Below are positions 46,460 through 57,124 of a stretch of DNA of 64,000 nucleotides, piece by piece. The position numbers and the translations under genes were made by a program. Within the stretch, counting starts at the first letter, position 1; the number at the start of each line of letters is the position of its first letter. Location of the stretch: positions 6,340,950 through 6,404,949 of the forward strand of contig NC_067200.1 in the NCBI RefSeq assembly GCF_000699445.3, in the 5' to 3' direction. A model generated the notes under the pieces. The model saw nothing but the letters and a program-made list of their open reading frames with translations, made no database searches and was not told where the DNA came from. This DNA comes from Schistosoma haematobium (Eukaryota > Platyhelminthes > Trematoda > Strigeidida > Schistosomatidae).

Positions 46460-47790
46460 ATATTGTAAGGCATATAAATTCACTTAAACTAGTGAGTACA
46501 TTGCAGCTAGATCGATAGATTTCGACCAACACTAAAAGATTAAACAAGCATCGCATTGATCACAATTCAGGGATTGAAATTTTATGTAAAATTCAATTCA
46601 CATAGATATTATTTTGGAAAATGTTAAGTTACTACTAATATAATATTTAAAGATAGATATTTCACTGGTAAGAAGAAAATAGTCGGAGTAGTAGTAGGAG
46701 TAGTAGTAATGGTAGTAGCGTAAAAAGGGGATCGAAATCCGACTCAGAGCCTCTATGTGGCGCTGATGGGTAGTAAGAGCAACTTTGTTAGCTAATTCGG
46801 GCGACCAGCAGAGATCGAACTAATCCACTAATCCTATATTGAACTTGGATTACTCACAGTTCACTTTTCAGCGCTTTAAAAATCTTGACGACCTGCCCGA
46901 TATGTATGCTTAAGTGTTTGAATTGCATAAATCTCGGTTTGTGTAGTTCTGTATGTATGTACTTTAAAAAGGTATACGCTGGACTCGCAAAACGAACGTA
47001 GAATGAGATCCTTGCCCTATGTCTAATAAAATCAGCGACCTAAACCATCACGTCCAAGACATAATAAAAAGATACGATGCTAAATACTAATGAGAAGAGA
47101 CTATCAACCCCCCCCCTCAGAAAGTGCTTATGATTGTATGTGTATGTTATGAAATGAATGGAAGAAAGTCTTTATACCAGTAGTATGCATGTAATGTGTA
47201 ATGGACAGTCAGTTGTTGCAATTACATTCGAAGGAAGCGGTGAAGATCTACCCTTCCAGATTGATGAATATACCTACATGTATGCTACAGGATGCATGAG
47301 TGAAAATTTGTGCATAATCAGTGTGTATGTCACATTTGTTTGCTCACTGGATAATTATACCTTTGTGTAACGGTGCGATCTTGTGTGTAACTAATATGTA
47401 TGTAAACTATACATGCGACGATTATGCACCGAAACCCGGGGATTCCAACGATCATCTCACAAAATCACGTCTACGTGGTGGGTTGGTGAACCTTGGAAAG
47501 TGTAATCTAATCCAAATAAGCCAACCGGCTATTCAAAGTAAGATTTCATCAACCTCAAATGTATGGAACACCGTACAACAGTTTCTTCAACTTGAATATT
47601 GAGCCATGAAATGTTTTTATTTATACCTAAATCTCTATTATATGCTTTAGTTAAACAAATGAATTTTCAAAATCATTCGATTAGTTACTAAACATCGGGT
47701 CATTTTTTTGACATTTTAAGACAATCATGGCTTTCTTATATATATATGATATTGATAATAATCCATTCAATAGATAAATGTTCATTCTGT
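46460..47790. other. Intergenic DNA, no supported gene
   Basis: Holds an imperfect AGT/GTA trinucleotide run (46681-46718). A less AT-rich stretch with a tRNA-box-like AGAGATCGAAC follows near 46810, and a C8 tract near 47108. Short frames at 47158-47602 have no homology that I recognise and no splice context. Confidence 0.45.
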
Positions 47791-47794
47791 ATAA

Positions 47795-48005
47795 AAGAAA
47801 GTAGGTCAGAAAATATGATATGATGTGGATCTGTTATAATATGATACGATACTTATTGAATTACTTCCAAGTTGAATAGAAGATAACTGAATAACTGATG
47901 GATGAATGAATAAATGAATACATGAATGAATGAATGAATGAATGAATGAATGAATGAATGAGTGCGTATAGATTTGAAAATAGTGAAAATATAAAAACAA
48001 ATCGT
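47795..48005 (+). repeat. Dispersed repeat with (GAAT)n tract
   Basis: AAAGTAGGTCAGAAAATATG, GTGGATCTGTTATAATATG, TTGAATAGAAGATAACTG and then about 10 GAAT units. The same sequence recurs in reverse orientation at 52845-53010, including the tetranucleotide tract. Confidence 0.65.
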
Positions 48006-48164
48006 AAGATATATAAAATCAGTTATTTAGTTGTTGACATATCGAGACTTCTTTGTTTTGTTTCTTCATTGAATACATGTTAAAATAATGTTCATAAGGA
48101 AAAAAGATGACATTATTTAGTTCAAAATTTTTTGTATCAATTCAGTATGATGAGTGTGATTTGA

Positions 48165-48505
48165 TTCCCTGTATAGGATGGTGGTTGGAGGTAGTCAACA
48201 GGAAACTCTGGACCCGGGTATCGTGCTACTTGGCACTCGTCAGCATGGTGTACCTGTAATCTTGAGAAATGGTGCTCCATGACGGATTCCATCCCGTGTC
48301 ACTCAGCTCCACAATCAGGTACGTTACCACTGGGCTATCCGGGTTGTGACCGACCTTTTATAGGACTGAGATATACTCACAATTGATTGATCACTGGGTG
48401 GTGATCAGTGTCATGTGTGTCAAGTCCTTCTTAGTGCAGATCGAATGCTATCGACCAATTTGCAATGTGGCCCTGTATTAATTCAAGTGTTTTACTGCAA
48501 GCTCG
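48165..48505 (-). repeat. Hammerhead repeat family F
   Basis: Contains GGATGGTGGTTGGAGGTAG, then a reverse-strand hammerhead, CCCGTGTCACTCAGCTCC with a tRNA-like GGGCTATCCGGGTTG, and GTCCTTCTTAGTGCAGATC. A second copy is at 48915-49290 and a piece at 63560-63660. Confidence 0.6.
48203..48250 (-). ncRNA. Hammerhead ribozyme motif, family F
   Basis: Reverse strand: CTGACGA, stem II GTGC/GCAC with loop CAAGTA, GATA in place of GAAA, stem III ACCC/GGGT, C, then CAGAG. Stems II and III are perfect; the core has one change and stem I is not obvious. Confidence 0.55.
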
Positions 48506-48914
48506 TGGTTTCATTGATAGAAGTGAATCTTGCCTAGATCACAGGTGTAATGTTCTTTAACCCAACTGAGCATTTCGAATCTACGTTGAGATTTAAAACG
48601 ACACTAATCGACTGGTGTTGATGAGACTTTCAAGATAATGAATATGATCGATACACTCAACTATTTCACTCTCTACTATTAATTCAAGTGAAGATGTAGA
48701 CCAGTTCTGAATCAACAATTTAAATTTCAAGGAAAAGAATCCCATCTCAAATATGCTTACATTATTGATAAAGGTGATCAGAAGACTTTGGGTTTTAACA
48801 ACATCTTCATGAAAGAGAACTATGCCATTTACGTGTTATAATTCAAAAGTAAGTTTCCTAATGTACAACTAAAAACGGAAAAAAAGAATATGTTAAACAG
48901 ATAGAGAACTTTAC

Positions 48915-49290
48915 AATTTATTGATCATTGGGTGGTGATCAACCTCATGCATTGTCCTTCTTAGTGCAGATCAAAACCTATCGACCAAGTTGCGATGTAG
49001 CCATCAGTCTAGATGACTCGACATTGTATGCACTATGCTGAGATAGGATGGTGGTTGGAGGTATCCAGCAAGAAACCGTGGACGTAGGTTTCGTTCTACT
49101 TGGCTATATTGCAACTTGGTCAATAGGATTCAATCTGCACTAAGAAGAACCTGACATACATGATATTAATCAACACCCATTGATCAATCAATTACAAATA
49201 CACCTCTTTTCTACAGGATGTCAGTCGCGGCCCAGATATCTCAGTGGTAACGTAACTGACTGTGAAGCTGAGTGACACAGGATAGAAGCC
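48915..49290. repeat. Hammerhead repeat family F, second copy
   Basis: TGATCATTGGGTGGTGATCA, GTCCTTCTTAGTGCAGATC, GGATGGTGGTTGGAGG, GTAGGTTTCGTTCTACTTGG and GCGGCCCAGATATCTCAGTGG. The GTCCTTCTTAGTGCAGATC block occurs again, inverted, near 49130. The hammerhead 5' core is replaced by other sequence. Confidence 0.55.
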
Positions 49291-49496
49291 GTTAGGCAGC
49301 ATCAGTTCCCTCAAGCTTATAGATAGACAAACATTTCATATTAAGACTAGATAGATACAATATTTCAAAAGATTTATCTTTATATTGATTTAATTTACAT
49401 TGATCAATATTTCAGATGACACAAATTTTTTTATTTTTAACGACCATAGATGAGTCAAATTCACCAATGAATAAATCAATAACTTATTTAATAGTT

Positions 49497-49605
49497 GGAT
49501 TTATGAGTGGATTAAAGTTAGATCACCATGGAAAACCTATGCTCTAGCGATCACAGATTTTTCATGGTGATCTAGCCTTAATCAAACTCATGAATTCAAC
49601 TATTT
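49497..49605. repeat. Minimal family B fold-back
   Basis: Only the two inverted arms remain (TTAAAGTTAGATCACCATGG on the left and its reverse complement ending in CTCATGAATTC), separated by about 25 bp. The hammerhead, the tRNA-like part and the body are deleted. Confidence 0.65.
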
Positions 49606-49611
49606 AAAAGA

Positions 49612-50085
49612 AACTACAATCTTTCAATACAAACGTCAAGGCAGTTCTACCGTATGAGGCGGAAACTTGGAGAACTACAAAAGCCATCATCCAGAAAATA
49701 CAGGTGTTTATTAACAGTTGTCTACGCAAAATCCTTCGGATCCGTTGGTCAGACACTACCAGCAACAACCTACTGTGGGAGAGAACAGAGTAGATCCTAG
49801 TGGAGGAAGAAATTAGAAAGAAGTGCTGTAAGTGGATAGGACACACATTGAGGAGAGCACCCAAATGTGTCACAAGACAAGCCCTCACATGGAATCCTGA
49901 AGGCCAAGGGAGGAGAGGAAGAACAAAGAACACATTACCCCGGGAAATGGAGATAGACATGGGAAAAATGAACAAGAACTGGCTGGAACTAGAAAAGAAG
50001 GCCTAAGACTGAGTGGGTTGGATAATGCTGGTCGGCAGCTTATGCTCCATTATGAGTAACAGGCGTAAGTAAGTAATTAAGTAAC
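49612..50085 (+). mobile_element. RTE 3' coding end fragment
   Basis: Reads [74 protein letters not shown] and GWIMLVGSLCSIMSNRRK-like, then a GTAAGTAAGTAATTAAG tail. It keeps the segment deleted from the copy at 22.9 kb. A TAG (about 49791) and a TAA (about 50004) break it. Confidence 0.75.
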
Positions 50086-50254
50086 AATCTCAACAAAAGA
50101 TCCCTAAATCTGACAATAACTTATTGTATGTGACCAACTTATTAGTGTATAATAATAAATATCATAGGTGACAATATTAATTAAATTATTCATTCACAGT
50201 GAAGTGAACGAGGACTCAGATGGGAACAAGCGGATTGACTGTGCAATAAGAAAT

Positions 50255-50671
50255 TACGAGCAGTCTAGAGTATTTATTGGTCATGCTTCCTGCCTAGCTC
50301 AGCCAGTTAATTCCAGAAAACCAATCTCAGCCTCTGCCATATAAATCATTTATTTCAAATATACTGAGTTTATATACCAATCAAACAGACCACCACGTAC
50401 CATAAAATACATAAAATACAATTTATACAAAATTTGGCCAAGTGTGGCTGTGAATGTGTGAAGCAGTGACTAATAGACAGGGTATAATTCAAGAATGGTA
50501 AATCGTATAATAATAGTTCATAGATGAAAATGAAACGCATAATAAGAGGGACATGAATATGAATAGTTGGGTCATTTAACAATTATACGATAAAAATAGT
50601 ATTGGTATAGTAGTATTGGTCCATAAAAGGACTCCAAAGTTACCATTCATTATGTTTATCGGGACCTAACA
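50255..50671 (-). mobile_element. LTR fragment, reverse (family of 57203)
   Basis: On the reverse strand it starts TGTTAGGTCCCGATAA and continues with the same sequence as 57203 to about 57620, including TATATAAAC and AATAAAT. Beyond TACGAGCAGTC the two copies differ, so this copy is truncated or belongs to another subfamily. Short frames shared by both copies are LTR shadows. Confidence 0.65.
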
Positions 50672-50674
50672 GTA

Positions 50675-51440
50675 TATGTCTAAAGTAAAAGGGTCAATTG
50701 TTGCCCAAACAACTAATTAGTAATATCTGTGAAGCTGGATCGAATGGGTTCAAATACTGTTAGGAGGATTAATTTTTTTATGATTCCAGGTGTACTCAAT
50801 GGTGACAAGTACCAAGTACCACAAAACCTGTGTCCAGGATATCCAGCTGATAAACTTTCACCAGCTAACAGCACAACATAACATGTTTGAATTGAAATCG
50901 GTCAGACGAGTGGTAACATTTTAATTTGTTAGACAGAATTCACTGAGCAATATCGGATTAAAAAAACATGACATTAGTCACTACTAACTGATCAGACAAA
51001 TGTACTAAAAGAGTACTAAACACAACTCTTTATTCACCATCGTTATCTATTTACCATCCTTTTAGTATAACAACAAAGAACTTATACGCAAATTAAGCCA
51101 ATTGAAATGACTAATTCAAACATAGAGACCAGTTGATTGTTCTATCACTTTACATAAGTTATCACAGTCAACAAATAATTATTACTCAATCATTCAATCC
51201 ATGTTGTTATGGTTAGAGACTGTTCATTAAATTGATTTGTAATAATAATTGTCAAGGTAAAAACTGATTTGACATTTTATAAATAATACCCTAGTCGAGT
51301 ATTGTTTTTCTTCAAATTTTAAAATCTCCACGGTACTAGTCAACAATAGAACCGTTCATTAACTGAATACCTGGATTTAATCAATAATTGTTTTATTGAG
51401 TCTTCAGAATTGATCAAATTCTCCTGCATGAACGTCAGCC
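50675..51440. other. Intergenic DNA without recognised features
   Basis: AT-rich; no frame with support on either strand. Confidence 0.5.
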
Positions 51441-51447
51441 ATACATA

Positions 51448-51803
51448 TGTAGTGTGGCGTCGAGTCGCCGTTGACTATGATCACCTTTATAAGAAGGTTG
51501 CGTACCAGAACAGGCCAAACCTCCGAGTAAACCAGAAATCAGAAGGCGATTGAAGGTTGTAGCAAGATACTTTTGATGGCGATCTCGTAGTATCGAAAGA
51601 ATACCGAGATCGTGCCAAAGGAGTACAAGCGGAATCACTGAGCAAACGTAAGTGCCTGCAAGGTCATAATCAACGGAAGAATGTATGTTTTTAGTACAGT
51701 TAAACAAACAAGTACAGTAAAACAATCCCTGGTACAATTGGTTATAATAATAATTGCTTCCATTAAACCATTCGCGTTCTGTCGATAAAAGTAGGTCACT
51801 ACA
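51448..51803 (-). mobile_element. Solo LTR, 356 bp, 4-bp target duplication
   Basis: Reverse-strand element with ends TGTAGTGACC and CGCCACACTACA, flanked by CATA at 51444-51447 and 51804-51807. Same length and sequence family as 4705-5060. Short frames inside (for example LYQGLFYCTCLFNCTKN) occur in both copies and are not genes. Confidence 0.8.
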
Positions 51804-52234
51804 CATATAATGAACAACTAATCGACAATATTCTCATGTTTAATGATAACCAGAGCGTATTTGAGATAATGAGCAGCAACACATATCTCTCCATGTGACT
51901 AACACTCTTTAATGACGAACACTAATTAATACAAAGTGAAGATTTATCAGACCTTTTGAAAAAATATGCCGGTATCAAATTCTGCACAAAAGTTTGTGAA
52001 AGTTGTTAAATTTTGTGGCCCGACATTGTAAATTAATTTTAATTTTGATAATCGTTGAAAAATAGAGCAGAGCATTCGAAATCTAATTCGTTATGTTATG
52101 GAACTCTACGACACAATCAGCTATAGGAACTATCACCTTCAGGTTTCGTAGTAAATGCTTAATCTTAATAACACAATGCTGTCAACCAATGGTTTGCAAT
52201 GGTTTGAAGATTAGGCGCAAATCCCAAAGTCTGG

Positions 52235-52650
52235 AGGTATTTTGCGTAGATGACTGTTAATAAACACCTGTATCTTCTGGATGATGGCTTTCGTAGTTCT
52301 CCAAGTTTCCGCCCCATATAGTAGAACTGTCTTGACATTTGTACTGTTGATTAACAATTGTTTTGAGTTCCAAATGTTCTTCATTTGTAGATATGCTGCT
52401 CTTGCTTTGTCGATCCACACCTTCATATCTTAATCAGATCCACCGTATTCATCAATGATGCTGCTCAGATATGTAAGTGATTTTACATCTTCCAAATCTT
52501 CTCCGTCAATTGTAATTGGATTGTTGCATGTTGTGTTGTATCGTTGAATCTTACTTTTCCCTTTATGTATATTGGGACCTAGTGCTGCTGCTAAGGCTAC
52601 TTCTCCACTGGTCGTCTTCTCCTGTATTTGTTTTTGCGTGTGCGATAAAA
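52235..52650 (-). mobile_element. RTE coding fragment, reverse
   Basis: Reverse-strand reading gives DKARAAYLQMKNIWNSKQLL, STNVKTVLLYGAETWRTTKA and IIQKIQVFINSHLRKI. It covers the region after the catalytic site; the 3' tail is missing. Confidence 0.7.
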
Positions 52651-52844
52651 ACGCTAACCAGTTTGTGTATTACATATGTGCTAAACATTTTTACTCTGTG
52701 CTAATAAATAATCGATTATACAAGAAAAATATCTCTGAAATTATCTCATTGATTTCTAACCTACACTTTTTCATTGACATTACATCTATAACACATTAGC
52801 TGATCATCCATATCTCACAAATTGTCTTGACATTTTCACTCTTT

Positions 52845-53035
52845 TCAAATCTATACTCACTCACTCACTCATTCAGTCATTCATTCATGTATTCATCTAT
52901 TCAGTTATTCAGTTATCTTCTATCCAACTTGGAAATAATTCAATAAATATCGTATCATATTATAATAGATCCACATCATATCATATTTTCTGACCTACTT
53001 TCTTTTAAATAGAATATTTGTCTAATGAATGAATG
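52845..53035 (-). repeat. Dispersed repeat with (ATTC)n tract
   Basis: Reverse complement of 47795-48005: ATTCAGTTATCTTCTATCC, TCATATTATAATAGATCC and CATATTTTCTGACCTAC, with a shorter and more varied tetranucleotide run. Confidence 0.65.
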
Positions 53036-53384
53036 TATTGTTCTTTATTTTTTCTTTATCATCTATAATACGTATACAATTAGACGACTAGTCATGAAAC
53101 ATACTTAAATAATCTAATATGATTATGAAGTAAAAGAAAAAGAAAAGAAAATATAACTGTTTAGTTGAATTATTGGTTTTGTCAGTATTTTTCATGATTA
53201 GTTCACAAGGGCTAGAAAAAGAAAACAACCAAACATGAGTGTTTCCGCATCGCAGTATCACACCGTCTAAATCCGTTTTACATGTCATTCGAAAGATTAA
53301 ATGTTTGCATTTCATAAGAACTTATACTATTGCATTGGATCAACGATTTGTTTTCAGAATATCAAATTGAATTGAAGATATAAA

Positions 53385-53645
53385 CAAAGATGGATAGTGG
53401 TCAGCAGTAGAATCCAGGACACACATTTCGTCCTATTTGTGACTCGTCAGGTGACTGTTGAGATTCAGTAGCTAAATGCATAACCCGATGGCGTTTGTAG
53501 TGAACGGTACTTGGTTCGAGTCTCAGAGTGAACGTCGACTCTGAGATGCAGGTACATCCAGCTGACGAGTCCCAAATGAGGCGAAACGCGCGTCATGGAT
53601 TTCACTGCTGGCCACTATCCATCTTTACTTCAAATGCTTGTGAAT
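53385..53645. repeat. Sm-alpha-like repeat with arms in both orientations
   Basis: Left reverse arm 53400-53460 (GAATCCAGGACACAC, TTTCGTCCTATTTGTGACTC). Right forward arm 53540-53635, ending CTGCTGGCCACTATCCATC. Between them is a box GGTTCGAGTCTCAGAG. Both arms keep a hammerhead core. Confidence 0.7.
53556..53600 (+). ncRNA. Hammerhead ribozyme motif, Sm-alpha type
   Basis: CTGACGA, stem II GTCC..GGC around CAAATGA (weakened), GAAA, perfect stem III ACGC/GCGT, C, then ATGGAT pairing with upstream ATCCA. Close to the schistosome consensus; the first base pair of stem I is a mismatch. Confidence 0.65.
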
Positions 53646-54224
53646 TAAGGCAATGCGCACAGTATGCACATATGCCAATAAGTGACTTATCAATTGCAGT
53701 CCTAAACATCAATGGGAAGATTCAAGTAAACAATACCAAGTGAATTCGAATTTAAGGTAGTTAATAACTGATATAAAACATTAATTTTCTAGTTTCATGA
53801 ATCTATGTCCTTGATGATCTTTTCTGGTTCAATTATGTGGAATACGTTCCACATTCTTGATGTGCATTAAAGGTAGATTTCATTCAAAAGAACCTGTTTC
53901 AACTGATGTATCTACACTTAAAATTAGTCTATGGGATTTAGTTATGTGCATTCAAATCTCAATTATCATGTTTCCCAAAACAAAACACAGTGTGTTTTTG
54001 CATTTTGTCTTTGATTTTATTACATCACTGCTAACTGGTACTCAATGCAATATATGTATATTTCATACCTGGTCTGGTGAACTGTATCTTATGATGTATT
54101 TGTAAACCATTATAGGAAACAATATTCAACCATTAAGATTTTGAAATGGAACCAATCTAAACATCTACTGAACTTACACAATCAAAATATTTATTGTCAA
54201 TATGGCGTGGTGGAGATTGTTGAA

Positions 54225-54400
54225 TTTCATTGAAATCACAAACCAATCTAAGTTAGACCACCATTGCAAACCTGGAAGCACTGGACGGCCGTTTCATCTT
54301 AGTATGGAACTCCTCATCAGCGCTCATCCACGACCCTGTCCGCGTTCAAGCGCAGTACCTAAGGCCCTACGTTCTATGATGCTAGTAATTTTACGGTGAA
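54225..54400 (-). repeat. Hammerhead SINE (family B), partial
   Basis: TCTAAGTTAGACCACCATTG, CCTGGAAGCACTGGACGGCC and GGAACTCCTCATCAGCGC in reverse orientation, stopping in the middle of the tRNA-like part. Confidence 0.6.
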
Positions 54401-54989
54401 TGTATCTTAATTCATACGTATATCTTATGGTTTGTTATATTTACGGTTATTTGGATAAATTCTGCTAGGGATTATCCATTCTAACTCTTTTATGAACCCA
54501 AGCTCATATGTGAAGTGAATCGCACAAGAGATTTAAACCTGTGATCTATACTTTGAAATGTTTAGATTTATTTCAGATAAAAGATGAGAATAAGAAATGT
54601 AATAAAAAAGGCAGATACTTCCAACTCATATTAAATAGCACAATAGTTTTCCGAATTATCCGTAATATGTGCAATAATATAACTAGGTTTAATTCGTTAA
54701 CGTCTGATGTCACGTGAGATAAAATTAAGAACGAGGAGGCACAGGGCACTTGTTTCGTCCTCATATGCGATTTCTCAGCAGTGAACACCTAAGGGTTCTC
54801 TATGGATTGGAATCAAAAACTTAGAAGACTCACTTATTGATGGAACCACGAGTGAGATCAGTCTTTCAATTCCTAAGCGACTTTATAGAATAGTGTTTCA
54901 TCGTTAATCTTAAGTTTTTTCCATGATTGACTCATTAAACAGTTAGATGAAAAGCCTTTATCAGTAAAATTAACTAAACTGTAAGTATC

Positions 54990-55490
54990 AGAAGGGGTTT
55001 TGGTGGAGATTGTAGTAAATTCAACAGTTGAGATCATGAGTCATTTGAAGCTAGACCACCATAGGAAATCTGGAAGCACTGGACGGCCGTTTCTTTCCAC
55101 TGTGAGGCTCAGCAGTGCGCATCCACGACCCCGCCTCGCGGGATTCGAACCCAGGACCTGCCAGTCTCGCACCAGGCGCTTAACCAACTAGGCCACTGAG
55201 CGGTCATGCAACGGTATTAATATCTAATTTCAACTGATCCACGAGATTGAGCGACACATCGACCATTGTCACCAGTGAGTTACTACCTCACAACTGACCA
55301 GGTTGAACTCCAGTGGTCACTGCTTCTCACTAGAGCTCCAGGGTTCGAATCCCGTGAGGCGGGGTCGTGGATGCACACTGCTGAGGAGTCCCACAATAGG
55401 ACGAAATGGTCGTCCAGTACTTCCATGTTTTCCATGGTGGTCTATCTTCAATTGACTCATGATCTCAACTGCTGAAATAAACTATAAGTG
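54990..55490. repeat. Hammerhead SINE (family B), inverted dimer
   Basis: The left half is a reverse SINE with GGATTCGAACCCAGGACC, CTTAACCAACTAGGCCACTG and GGTATTAATATCTAATTTC. The right half (55330-55480) is a forward arm with GGTTCGAATCCCGTGAGGCG and a hammerhead. About 145 bp at the two ends are inverted copies of each other, down to GATCATGAGTC and GACTCATGATC. The tRNA-like part includes a plausible A box and B box. Confidence 0.75.
55373..55418 (+). ncRNA. Hammerhead ribozyme motif, family B (best copy)
   Basis: Stem I ACTG/CAGT, core CTGAGGA, perfect stem II GTCC/GGAC with loop CACAATA, GAAA, stem III ATGG/TCGT (two G-U pairs), cleavage triplet GTC. All conserved core positions are present. 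Confidence 0.7.
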
Positions 55491-55494
55491 AAAG

Positions 55495-57120
55495 ATAGTA
55501 CTTTTCAGAACTCCTTCTGAGTGAACAGTAATAATTTCACTTCAAATGAAAATGAATTTAACAGAAAAATATTATCCATTCAATTCTGGCAAGTAAGCCT
55601 AAGCTACAAAGAGCTTTCTTGTATTTCGTTTTTACTAACTCTAAGGATTTACAAATTTTCAGTCAGAAAAATAGGTTGCTTTGATCATTGAATATTCTGT
55701 CGATATGTTTCTTCGATTTCCTCAAAATTTATTTAAAAATTAAATCAATAATCACCAAAGAGTATTATCGTTTTCACTCGTCAATTGCTTTCAGATGAGG
55801 TTCTGAAATTTTGGCATGAATTCGTTACTGTTGAAATGCTATCGTTTCTTGAATGAAATTGACACAGTCATTGACTTTGTATAATCGTCAAACTGATTGG
55901 AGTTAGAGCTGTGAACCATCAAATTTCAATACTATAATACTAATGGCAGTTACAAATCAACCCCAAAATGACTAAAGTTAGACATACAAAATATCAAATA
56001 AAAACTCAGTGACCTGAAGGTTAAGAGCTTGCCGCAAGAACTAATGATCATAGGTTTGCTCTGTTAATAGAGATCATGCACTAATGAAAGTGTTGTGCAG
56101 TGTTTCCTGGTTTTCAATAGTCGTCTAGTATGGTTAGCCTGAGAATAAAACCGTACATCAACATCATTGTTTGTACTCACTTATGACGTGTCTGAAATCA
56201 AGAAGAAACAGTCTTTGAATGTTTTCTAAATATAAATTGCTCTCCACCTGATTTCAGTGTTTGATAAGAATACAGTGTTATTATTTATGAATATTTTACA
56301 CTAGGATACGTTTCATTACTTTACAATATTAAGAAAACTAGGAAAGGGCATGAATTGAAGCCACTGAAGGACTTTTTATGTACTTAGAGATATCTGTTTT
56401 CTGAGTTTAAACGTTTAATCATAAAACTTTTATTTCTATACAATATTATCAACACATATTTTCAAATGAAATGAACCATTAGACGTTTTCCCTCAAAATT
56501 GACTAACAGACTGTTCTATTGATTTAGGATTTGGTCAGTGGTTGTTCATTACATGCATAACCATTGTCTCTATGTGTATTTAATTGTTTACTCTCCTGAT
56601 TTTATCTCGAACCTTTCTGTTATTCATCATTTTTCTTATTTGTTGAGAGATTGGATCAAATTCATTGTGCCTATTGATTGGTTTTTGATCGAAGTTTCAA
56701 GTTTCTAAAAATTCTCTGGCTTTCTTTGTTTTTTTCCTATATTTTGAGAGTTTTTTTCCACATGTTTTCCATATGTATCGATATAAGTTATATCTTGAGG
56801 TTTCACAGCCACCTGGTTTTTATATAAACAGAGAGCGAGGATATATTGAATATCACTGAGATCAGAGAGCGCAACACTTTCAAAATCCTTATTTTGTGCT
56901 ACAAAATATTCTTCGTAATTTTAACGTTCATCAGATACTTAGATCATCCTAGATTAGGTCTTGAAAACAATTCTATAAAAGTTTATGTAGTTCTATTCAT
57001 AATCTTATACCGGATCCTATTCAGAACATAGAGATCTAGTGGTGAATATGTTGTATTTGAATTAGTCACTCAGCATTGATCATTCTCAAAGCATGTACAA
57101 ACATCCCTATAAAATCATCT
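55495..57120. other. Intergenic DNA with one degraded SINE
   Basis: A degraded family B fragment lies at 55995-56140 (CTCAGTGACCTGAAGGTTAAG, TGTTTCCTGGTTTTCAATAG). The rest shows no supported gene. Confidence 0.5.
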
Positions 57121-57124
57121 TAAC

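Noticed and set aside
46681..46860. CRISPR-like or regulatory repeat array
   Set aside because: It is an imperfect trinucleotide run followed by unique DNA; no spacer-repeat structure.
47158..47602. Two moderate forward frames as a possible small gene
   Set aside because: No recognised motif, no splice signals joining them, and composition like the surrounding intergenic DNA.
51435..51806. 123-residue reverse frame
   Set aside because: Covers a solo LTR and its flank; the matching sequence at 4705-5060 reads differently and has stops.
55130..55200. Possible tRNA gene
   Set aside because: There is a B box and an A-box-like stretch, but no complete cloverleaf; it is the tRNA-derived head of the SINE.
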